A stretch of 64,000 nt of DNA, taken from contig CAXXTS010000004.1 of assembly GCA_963676345.2 (NCBI GenBank), positions 447,609 to 511,608 of the forward strand. Reading direction: 5' to 3'. Source of the stretch: G963665925 sp963676345. Its GTDB lineage: Bacteria > Bacillota > Clostridia > Peptostreptococcales > Acidaminobacteraceae. Within the stretch, counting starts at the first letter, position 1. Every line of letters begins with the position of its first letter. This document shows positions 57,926 to 64,000 of this stretch, piece after piece. The translations under genes and the position numbers were made by a program. The notes beneath the pieces are model-generated. The model did not search any database. It worked only from the letters and a program-made list of their open reading frames with translations, and was not told where the DNA came from.

Positions 57926-58076
57926 GAACTAAGAGCTAAAGTTCGTTAAATAGGTATTTTATGCACTCAATTGAAAGTCGAGAAGTTAGCAATATCAACA
58001 AACATATCTAAAATGAATATCTTAGTTTGATAAAAGTTACTTTTAACGAACTCTATAGATGATGAATAACGAACTT
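57849..58076. repeat. TTAACGAAC repeats upstream of the recombinase gene
   Basis: Copies lie at 57849-57858 (TTAACGAACC), 57940-57950 (inverted, AGTTCGTTAAA), 58042-58052 (TTTAACGAACT) and 58067-58076 (TAACGAACTT). Direct and inverted short repeats next to a tyrosine recombinase gene may be arm-type recombinase sites or operators. The core crossover site is not identified. Confidence 0.45.
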
Positions 58077-58106
58077 GATGAAATGACAAAGGGGTGAAAT
58101 TAAATT

Positions 58107-58697
58107 ATGGCAAATATCAAAACAAGAGGATTAAGTGATGGCGAATATGAGAAGTTAATATCCCTGTTAATTAAAGGATATGTAGATGTCAAAGGGGTGA
58201 AGCGTAAAGGTAATCGTAGAGTTGCTACAGCTTTAGTTGCGCAAGCGAATCTGGGGCTAAGGATTGGTGATGTTGTTAAGTTAAGGCTATGTGATTTCGT
58301 TCTTGAAGGCGATAATTATAAGTTGAACATAGTTGAGACTAAGACCGGTAAGCCGAGACACTTCACGGCAAATCAACAGATATACACATTTTTACTAAAT
58401 TACGCACACGACCTAGGTATTGGTAAGAATGCGTTGTTGTTTGACATTACTGTTAGAAATGTTCAAAAAATGTTATATCAAGTTGTACAGTATGAGGGAT
58501 TGCTAGACGTTGGTACACATAGCTTCCGTAAGTACTTTGCTATGAATCATTATGAACGCTCAGGTTACGATTTGAGACTCATACAGCACCTATTACAACA
58601 CACAAGTATTTCTACAACAGAGAGGTATTTGACAGTAAATCAAGATAAAGTTAATGCTGCACTAGCAGATTATAGTAGGTTGCCAAGTATAGGGTAA
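58107..58697 (+). CDS. Short tyrosine recombinase (catalytic domain only)
   Basis: A 196-residue phage-integrase family protein: Arg in NLGLRIGDVVKLR, Lys in TKTGKPRHF, HxxR in GTHSFRKYFAMNH, His in LLQHTSISTTERYL and the nucleophile Tyr in the same segment. All catalytic residues are present, but there is no N-terminal core-binding or arm-binding domain, as in XerD-like small recombinases of some plasmids. It may resolve multimers or mobilise the element. GGGGTGAAA precedes the ATG. Confidence 0.88.
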   Translation: MANIKTRGLSDGEYEKLISLLIKGYVDVKGVKRKGNRRVATALVAQANLGLRIGDVVKLRLCDFVLEGDNYKLNIVETKTGKPRHFTANQQIYTFLLNYAHDLGIGKNALLFDITVRNVQKMLYQVVQYEGLLDVGTHSFRKYFAMNHYERSGYDLRLIQHLLQHTSISTTERYLTVNQDKVNAALADYSRLPSIG

Positions 58698-58725
58698 CCA
58701 TATGTAAAGAGAGGGGTAAAAAACA

Positions 58726-58923
58726 ATGAAATTAATTACAGAAACGAGTAGAACAAAGGGAACAGGTGTAGGAACACACGTAGATGCAGAGTTGAGGATT
58801 CATATGGAATTATCAATTGCTGATATGCTAGAGCAGCTTGGTATAGACAAATTTTCGGAGGCTTATGTTGATGACCTAACTGGTGAGCTAGTGGTTAAGG
58901 GCTACATAACAACATTTAGCTAA
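58726..58923 (+). CDS. Small protein of unknown function
   Basis: A 65-residue protein (MKLITETSRTKGTGVGTHVDAELRIHMELSIADMLEQLGI...). GAGAGGGG lies about ten bases before the ATG. No family recognised. It lies 28 bases after the recombinase gene. Confidence 0.55.
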   Translation: MKLITETSRTKGTGVGTHVDAELRIHMELSIADMLEQLGIDKFSEAYVDDLTGELVVKGYITTFS

Positions 58924-58935
58924 GAGGTGATGGAT

Positions 58936-59133
58936 ATGCAACAAGGGTATAAATCCAACCGTTGCAACATTGATCTGGTAGAGCAACGTTACAGAAGTGG
59001 ACAATACAAGGCACTCCAAACCAAGTACAAGTGATGGCTGAGAGTAAATCAGAAGCTCTCTGATAAAGGTCAAGAACCAAGGTACAGTGAGGAAGAACTA
59101 AGGAAACTAAAGGAAAGAATAAATGAATATTAG
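58936..59133 (+). pseudogene. Small open frame interrupted by an in-frame TGA
   Basis: From ATG 58936 (AAGAGG eight bases upstream) 32 codons run to TGA at 59032-59034. The same frame then continues through 32 more sense codons (WLRVNQKLSDKGQEPRYSEE...) to TAG at 59131-59133 with unchanged composition. A nonsense mutation of a roughly 65-residue gene is the simple reading; TGA decoding is less likely. Confidence 0.4.
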
Positions 59134-59142
59134 TCAATAAAG

Positions 59143-59176
59143 AAGGACCCAACACTAACTGTGAATGGGTCCTTTG
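59143..59176. terminator. Terminator between converging genes
   Basis: AAGGACCCA pairs with TGGGTCCTT around a 14-base loop, with TTGAT after it. It serves the minus-strand zinc-ribbon gene and the plus-strand small genes. Confidence 0.65.
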
Positions 59177-59183
59177 ATACGCT

Positions 59184-59765
59184 TTATTTTATTAAATCCA
59201 AATCATAAATGCAGATGGATTCTTTTCTTACTTCCTCTGCAAGTTTTCTCTCTATGACCAGTTTAGCTTCCTTTTTATCGTAATTGATTGCCACACTATG
59301 GTACTTTTCAACTGCTTCAAGTACGTGAGTGCGGACTGTTGATACACGTAGTGTTTGGAGAGAACTTTTACTCATTTTAAAGGCTTGTAGGGTAATGTAA
59401 TCATTTATCTTAGAATGAGCAGTAGCTGATTTTAAAATTGATGAAATATGGGTTAAATCAGCAAGTGAAAAACGCATACAAAGCTGTTCGTAAAATGGAG
59501 TTGTGTATATATTGTATGAGTATCCACCGCCACTCGGGCAGTGTAACGATTTTCCCTTAGGAACTAGATAAGGTGTACTCCTATATTCTCCGTCAGGTTT
59601 AGTATAACCCATTTCTTGAATATGATATCTTTTTCTACATTCGGTACATTCAACTGAGTAATCAGTTTTGAATCGGAACCAATCATCACTATAATTCATC
59701 TCTTTAACCGTCCCATTACCACAAGGGCATTTACGTGAACGGGTATTGTCTAATTCATACCCCAT
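59184..59765 (-). CDS. Zinc-ribbon-like protein of unknown function
   Basis: A 193-residue protein. Two Cys pairs (CPCGNG and CTEC) form a probable zinc ribbon in residues about 12-43, followed by YHIQEMGYTKPDGEYRSTPYLVPKG and a helical C-terminal part. ATG 59765 is five bases after GGAGG. It reads in the same direction as the XRE gene, about 146 bases downstream of it, and may belong with it. Exact family not recognised. Confidence 0.7.
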   Translation of the reverse strand: MGYELDNTRSRKCPCGNGTVKEMNYSDDWFRFKTDYSVECTECRKRYHIQEMGYTKPDGEYRSTPYLVPKGKSLHCPSGGGYSYNIYTTPFYEQLCMRFSLADLTHISSILKSATAHSKINDYITLQAFKMSKSSLQTLRVSTVRTHVLEAVEKYHSVAINYDKKEAKLVIERKLAEEVRKESICIYDLDLIK

Positions 59766-59911
59766 CAAATCCTCCATATCTTAATACTTTTTCTTTAGTT
59801 TACATCCAACCTACGAAGATTGTTGAAGTTAGTTTATTCATTATTATTACCTTGCCATAGTGTGATAGACTTTGCTCTGTTCACTTGAATCAATTGACAC
59901 AACAACAGAAC

Positions 59912-61198
59912 TTAGAAACTATCACAATACTCATCTTCAAACTTATCTTTAATTCGCTTAAGGATATCCTTGATATTTTCCAATTGTACTACGGATAAAT
60001 TGTATATGGTTTCAAAACTATCTTTATTAATGTTTTCAACAACTTCAATGAAATCAGTAACTTGCTCATATACTTCTGTTTTTGATTGGAAGTCTTTGTA
60101 GAACTTTGTCATACGTTCTTCTAAGTGGGATTTAGTTAGTAAATAGTATTTATCATCACTTTCAATAGATATATATCTTTGTATTGCTGTTAGAAGGTCA
60201 TATTTATTATACTTCCCATAGTTATTTAATATTATGTTTAAGGTTTTTGAAAGTTCGGCAAATGCATTGGGTTTAGTTGCCTTAAACTCTTGTATTTGTG
60301 CAAGGTTTTTAGGTGAAATACCTGTATGTTGCAATACAGCATCTTCAACCAATGTCAATTCATTCATATTGTCGCTGTAAAGGTAATCAATATCTACTTT
60401 TAGATGCGTAGCTAGTTCATATATTTTATGATGTGAAGGTAGAGTTTTGGCGTTAAACCATTCACTTATTGTTTGAGGTCTTACGTGTAATAGTTTGGCT
60501 AGTTCTTTTCCTTTAATACCTCGTTTCTTTGCTATACTCTTTAAACGTGCTGCAAATGCCCGCTTAAAGGGTTCTTCTTTTGATTCATTCAGAGTATCTA
60601 GTTTCTCTCTTAAAGTAAAACTCAACTCATTTAGTACTCTAACTTCTTTTTTATATTCTTTCTTCTTATCTTTGTATACAATGTCTTTACCTAAATATAT
60701 CTCAGATGTATTATCATCATTAATTACTTCGATTTCACAGCGCAGGAGCACATCAATGATTTCTGAAATGTCATAGAGAGCATCCTCTAGGAGAGTCATT
60801 GTAGGGTACTCTTTGTTGCCATACTCAACTAAGGTAAATGTATCTAAGTTAATAGCATCTACTGTAGTGTCTTTAAGCTTCAATACCAGTTCGTAAAGAG
60901 TCATAAATTTCTTGATATCAACTTCCCTTAAACGGTTTTCAGCTTTAAACTCTATATCATATTTTATTTTCTCCAAGTCATATAACTCTTCGTCATCCGT
61001 TTTGAATAAAACAATAATATTCATCACTGAATAGCAAATCCTATCCACCAACTCATTATCACTAATAGGATACATCCGGTTATATAGATTAATTTGTTCC
61101 TCTTTCATATAGTTGAGAGGGTTATCTTCTTTAGTATCATCCCACTGAGAAAAATCTATTTCCTTAAGGCTAAAACCATTATTGTTATTATCTTGCAT
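59912..61198 (-). CDS. XRE-family helix-turn-helix regulator
   Basis: A 428-residue protein. A helix-turn-helix lies at about residues 243-298 (RLKSIAKKRGIKGKELAKLLHVRPQTISEWFNAKTLPSHHKIYELA). The N- and C-terminal parts are helical and charged, with no known domain. ATG 61198 follows AAAGGAG. Its -10 (TATAAT at 61231-61226) lies next to the CTATCGGG block shared by both copies of the promoter cassette, and it diverges from the 61478 gene, so it is the obvious candidate regulator of that unit. Confidence 0.8.
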   Translation of the reverse strand: MQDNNNNGFSLKEIDFSQWDDTKEDNPLNYMKEEQINLYNRMYPISDNELVDRICYSVMNIIVLFKTDDEELYDLEKIKYDIEFKAENRLREVDIKKFMTLYELVLKLKDTTVDAINLDTFTLVEYGNKEYPTMTLLEDALYDISEIIDVLLRCEIEVINDDNTSEIYLGKDIVYKDKKKEYKKEVRVLNELSFTLREKLDTLNESKEEPFKRAFAARLKSIAKKRGIKGKELAKLLHVRPQTISEWFNAKTLPSHHKIYELATHLKVDIDYLYSDNMNELTLVEDAVLQHTGISPKNLAQIQEFKATKPNAFAELSKTLNIILNNYGKYNKYDLLTAIQRYISIESDDKYYLLTKSHLEERMTKFYKDFQSKTEVYEQVTDFIEVVENINKDSFETIYNLSVVQLENIKDILKRIKDKFEDEYCDSF

Positions 61199-61244
61199 CT
61201 TTTTTCTCCTTTTTTTCATATAAATATTATACTCCAAAAATTGT

Positions 61245-61447
61245 CTATCGGGAAACAGCGGAACTTTTTTGAGGATAATGTGCAATAAACTTTTGAATGA
61301 GCATTAGTTTGTGCAATGTGTGCTTATAAAACCGACAAATCACTGTATTTTATTAACCTATTTTCGATTTTTAACGTGAATCATTGTCCTGATATTATGA
61401 TTACAGAAGCTAGCCAAACAAAGTAATAACAACGGTCGACAGTTGTT
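61245..61447 (+). promoter_or_regulatory. Promoter/operator cassette, copy 1
   Basis: In order: CTATCGGGAAACAGCGGAAC (61245-61264); promoter TTTAAC (61370-61375), 17 bases, TATTAT (61393-61398); ACAGAAGCTAGC; and a 20-bp palindrome AACAACGGTCGACAGTTGTT (61428-61447) with one mismatched pair. All parts recur in the same order at 63505-63705. The palindrome lies about 30 bases after the -10, suiting a repressor site or an RNA hairpin. Confidence 0.7.
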
Positions 61448-61477
61448 AGCAAATAATAAAACTATGGAGGTATAGAG

Positions 61478-62095
61478 ATGGATTACAAGAAATTGATAAA
61501 AAAAGTAGGTATGGCGGATTGTGTGGATTATTTTACAGCATCGACATATGAAGGACTAAGAGATGAGCTATTTAAGTCATTACTTGGAAATGAGTGCGAT
61601 AAGTATCAGATAGATTATTTGGATGATGTAATTATTTGGGAAGGTGCAGGAGAGTATGTATATGTACACGGTTATGATATCAGACCAATAGAACATTTAG
61701 TGGATTATGTTTTAAAAGAATCAACACAAGAATTGCCATTTTGGGTGTCAATTGATACTTTGAGTAATTATGATACTTGGTTAGCTAGTGTAAGGAAGAA
61801 CATTGGATATAGTTATACCTATCTAATTTACGAAGTTGAGAAATTAGGATTTGTAAATAGTAAGCGAGACTTAATATGTGTTATGCACTCATCCGTTGAG
61901 TGCGAGGATATTCTTCGAAAGATTGAGGCAGTAACAGAAGAGAGATTCATAAAAGAAGATTATGAGATATTTGAACTTGGGGAGCTTGATGGACTATCGT
62001 TCTTCAACGAAGTCATTATGAATGTTGAGTTGAGTGAAGTGTATTTGTTTGCTGATTACCATTTGCTTATAGCGGATTTTATTAAGGAGGATTAG
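61478..62095 (+). CDS. Unknown protein, paralogue of the 62576 gene
   Basis: A 205-residue acidic protein with many Tyr/Trp. It shares the pattern I-x-W-(E/D)-G-x-G-(E/K)-Y-V-Y, then R.IE..VD, LPF, Y..W and GY...YLIY with the protein at 62576. No catalytic motif or signal peptide. ATG follows GGAGG with seven bases. It leads a three-gene unit under the duplicated promoter cassette. Function unknown; it might belong to an immunity or anti-restriction type system, without direct evidence. Confidence 0.7.
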   Translation: MDYKKLIKKVGMADCVDYFTASTYEGLRDELFKSLLGNECDKYQIDYLDDVIIWEGAGEYVYVHGYDIRPIEHLVDYVLKESTQELPFWVSIDTLSNYDTWLASVRKNIGYSYTYLIYEVEKLGFVNSKRDLICVMHSSVECEDILRKIEAVTEERFIKEDYEIFELGELDGLSFFNEVIMNVELSEVYLFADYHLLIADFIKED

Positions 62096-62099
62096 AGTA

Positions 62100-62549
62100 A
62101 TGAAAAGAAGAGATGTTGACCAAATGACAGATATGATGGCGGATAAAATGGGAATGGGTTTACCAGAGTATCAAGTTTTACAAGGAGAGGTTATTAGTTT
62201 AATGCAGTCTGAGATAGTATATGGTTGTATTGAACACGTGAAAAATAAATGTCTAGATGCTAGTGCGACTGAAATTTTAGTAACATTAGATTCGATAAGA
62301 CCATATGTATCATCTGATACGTATGGTCGTGTGAAAGAGCTAATTGAGTATGGAGGGGTAGAATTTTTCCTTATGGGTTTGATGTACGCACTCAGAAATA
62401 TTAAAAGTGCTGTAGAGTGTCAGATTAGGATAGAACCTTATATGCAATCATTTAAGCAGCTTACCGAGGAACTTTATGAAGATGATGATACATATGGGTT
62501 GTTTTCAGTAGATAAATGTGTAGGAGCAAGAATAACAGTGATTCGCTAG
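62100..62549 (+). CDS. Unknown protein between the paralogues
   Basis: A 149-residue helical protein (MKRRDVDQMTDMMADKMGMGLPEYQVLQGEVISLMQ...). AAGGAGG lies across the end of the previous gene, four bases from it, so the two are coupled. No family recognised. Confidence 0.65.
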   Translation: MKRRDVDQMTDMMADKMGMGLPEYQVLQGEVISLMQSEIVYGCIEHVKNKCLDASATEILVTLDSIRPYVSSDTYGRVKELIEYGGVEFFLMGLMYALRNIKSAVECQIRIEPYMQSFKQLTEELYEDDDTYGLFSVDKCVGARITVIR

Positions 62550-62575
62550 TATTTTATTGATGTGGAGGTATAGAT

Positions 62576-63169
62576 ATGGTATACAGAGATTTTTTAAATA
62601 AGATAGCTGAAGGAAGATATTCAGATGGATATATGGTTTGTACAAAGGAAGAACTAGGGAAGGCTATATTTGAATCATTCGATATTACAGATGACGATGG
62701 CGTTACAGTCGAAGATTTTATTGATGAAATTAGATGGGATGGTTCAGGTAAATATGTGTATGATGTTAACACGGAATTGTTTAGAAGGATAGAAGATGTT
62801 GTCGATTTTGAGTTTGATAAATTGAAGTTACTTCCTTTTGAGTTGAACTTTAGAGTAATGGGCGACTTCTATGCTTGGCGACAGCGATTACTAAAAGAAG
62901 TAGGTTATAAGTTTGTTTACTTTATATATTCTAATGAAAGTGAAATCAAACCTGTGCTTGAACGTGTTATTTACACTAATGAGAAATTTGATGTTATAAG
63001 AGAAAGTGGAGTATTAGATAGTATTGAAGGAACTTTGGAAATAATAGAATTAAGGAAGTTTTCTCCATATATGTTTTATTGCTATAACATTCGGGAAGCT
63101 GATTTTAGGAGAACATATGGCTATGGGAGTTATAAACTGACTATACTGGATTTAGGTGAGATTAAGTAA
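62576..63169 (+). CDS. Unknown protein, paralogue of the 61478 gene
   Basis: A 197-residue acidic, aromatic-rich protein. It aligns by eye with the 61478 product through FIDEIRWDGSGKYVYDV, RRIEDVVDFEFD, LPFELN and W.....EVGYKFVYFIY. TGGAGGTATAG precedes the ATG, the same ribosome-site context (GGAGGTATAGAGATG) as the first paralogue. A strong terminator follows. Confidence 0.7.
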   Translation: MVYRDFLNKIAEGRYSDGYMVCTKEELGKAIFESFDITDDDGVTVEDFIDEIRWDGSGKYVYDVNTELFRRIEDVVDFEFDKLKLLPFELNFRVMGDFYAWRQRLLKEVGYKFVYFIYSNESEIKPVLERVIYTNEKFDVIRESGVLDSIEGTLEIIELRKFSPYMFYCYNIREADFRRTYGYGSYKLTILDLGEIK

Positions 63170-63204
63170 CAGACTTGTTGTTTTAAGTATATTTATAGGT
63201 AAGT

Positions 63205-63248
63205 AATAGCTCATCCCGATCGCACAGCGATCGGGATGAGCTATTTTA
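63205..63248 (+). terminator. Intrinsic terminator of the paralogue operon
   Basis: A 19-bp perfect stem (AATAGCTCATCCCGATCGC and complement) with loop ACA is followed by TTTATG. Confidence 0.9.
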
Positions 63249-63279
63249 TGTTCCTAATGTAACTATTTTTAAAAATTAA

Positions 63280-63393
63280 TTCAAAAGCAGTAATAACAAG
63301 GCTTTAACTGGTAAAGAAAAAAAGATTGATGATGAAATGCTTAAAACCACAATTGGTAAGGGTTTGAAAGGTTCTACTAAGTCAAAATATTAG
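63280..63393 (+). pseudogene. Possible coding remnant
   Basis: A 37-codon open stretch (FKSSNNKALTGKEKKIDDEM...) ending at TAG 63391-63393 has no start codon; a stop lies directly before it. Its composition resembles a Lys-rich protein C-terminus. It may be the tail of a deleted gene. Confidence 0.25.
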
Positions 63394-63504
63394 TCTAATT
63401 TAGAGTTAAGCAGTATGTGCCTATGTCTTAATAATGTAGATATCTTAAACTCAAATAAAATCTTTTTTAGTTTTTTGGGGTAGTAAATGTACCTTGAAAA
63501 CTAC

Positions 63505-63705
63505 CTATCAGGAAATAGCGGAATTTTATTTAGTGAATGAGTGAGTACATCACGAAATTAGTGCTAAACATCGCCATCTATACTATATTGCTCAGAAAAT
63601 AGTAGTTTTTCTTACGTCATCTTCGATTTTTAATAGAAATCAAGTTCTTGTTATTATTATTACAGAAGCTAGCAAAACAAGTAATAGCAACGGTCGACAG
63701 TTGTT
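63505..63705 (+). promoter_or_regulatory. Promoter/operator cassette, copy 2
   Basis: In order: CTATCAGGAAATAGCGGAAT (63505-63524); TTTAAT (63629-63634), 17 bases, TATTAT (63652-63657); ACAGAAGCTAGC; palindrome AGCAACGGTCGACAGTTGTT (63686-63705). Each element corresponds to copy 1 in sequence, order and nearly in spacing. Here no divergent XRE gene lies upstream; a small gene follows. Confidence 0.7.
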
Positions 63706-63734
63706 ATTGATTAATAATAACAGAGGTGATGAAC

Positions 63735-63893
63735 TTGAAAATACTAGAAACAAAAAAATATGATAAATTGTTCATGACGGATGCTGAGCTTGTTAAAGAT
63801 AGCATTAATGACTTTACTTTGGACTTAATTGAAGAAATTCAAAAGATTGTACGTGAGCAAGGGAAGCAAAAAGTTATGGAAATGCTTTCATAG
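63735..63893 (+). CDS. Small protein under the second promoter cassette
   Basis: A 52-residue protein (KILETKKYDKLFMTDAELVK...), helical and charged, ending QKVMEMLS. TTG 63735 is eight bases after AGAGG; ATG 63729 in the same frame is only two bases from it and is the alternative. A terminator follows. No family recognised. Confidence 0.55.
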   Translation: MKILETKKYDKLFMTDAELVKDSINDFTLDLIEEIQKIVREQGKQKVMEMLS

Positions 63894-63901
63894 TATAGAA
63901 T

Positions 63902-63969
63902 AATACACCTTTCTATGGTAACCTAAAAATAAAAGTTTTGGGGTACTAGAAGAGAGGTGTATTTTTTTT
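63902..63969 (+). terminator. Terminator after the last small gene
   Basis: AATACACCTTTCT pairs with AGAAGAGAGGTGTATT (with a small bulge) and is followed by eight T residues. Confidence 0.75.
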
Positions 63970-64000
63970 GGGTACAAAGAAATATAAAGCAGTCGGATAT

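Overview
The window is a chromosomal segment from a low-to-moderate GC Firmicute, most likely an anaerobic member of the Clostridia. Evidence: the oriC-proximal gene order rpsF-ssb-rpsR-yybS-gdpP-rplI-dnaB-purA-walR-walK-yycH-yycI-yycJ...rlmH, Shine-Dalgarno sites of the GGAGG type at almost every gene, a class III (oxygen-sensitive) ribonucleotide reductase, and selenium-linked genes (yedF, DUF3343). The genus cannot be fixed from the sequence alone.

Region 1 (1-42.7 kb) is core chromosome. 1-4.3 kb: membrane protein, CvpA, yedF-DUF3343-DUF951, and a PLP aminotransferase. 4.6-9.8 kb: the ribosomal/ssb operon, then c-di-AMP phosphodiesterase and L9. 10-17.8 kb: MoxR-DUF58-transglutaminase operon, dnaB, acetyltransferase, purA. 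17.9-26.4 kb: an M23 peptidase and the WalRK cell-wall two-component operon, with an extra secreted-protein gene between walK and yycH and a WalR-type direct repeat in front of it. A parS-like site lies at 26.8 kb. 27-35.7 kb (mostly minus strand): a second response regulator/kinase pair, small proteins, a cyclase, an acidic secreted carbohydrate-binding protein, an ABC-F gene behind a complete attenuator leader, and a beta-carbonic anhydrase. 36-42.7 kb: a soluble chemoreceptor, nrdDG controlled by two NrdR boxes plus a cobalamin riboswitch, an MCP relic and rlmH.

Region 2 (42.7-51.6 kb) starts immediately after rlmH, whose 3' end resembles the SCC integration site. It is visibly more AT-rich and is a defence island: a Gabija pair (OLD-type nuclease + UvrD helicase), a small protein with a HEPN-like RNxxxH motif, and a type II restriction-modification cluster (RHH protein, two cytosine-C5 methyltransferases, an NgoFVII-type PLD endonuclease, Vsr), followed by an AbrB-type regulator.

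Region 3 (51.6-64 kb) consists almost entirely of unrecognised small genes plus a short tyrosine recombinase, an XRE regulator and a zinc-ribbon protein. It holds iteron-like 21-22 bp repeats (56.6 kb), a G11 tract at a ribosome-binding site, and a duplicated promoter/operator cassette (61.2-61.45 and 63.5-63.7 kb) around tandem paralogous genes. This looks like a plasmid-like or integrative element of unknown type and is the best place for an undescribed system.

Scattered through the core is a three-member repeat family (4.3, 5.8 and 37.5 kb). Each copy has a conserved left end, a long hairpin whose sequence differs completely between copies, then one to four copies of a GCGACGAG-containing unit.
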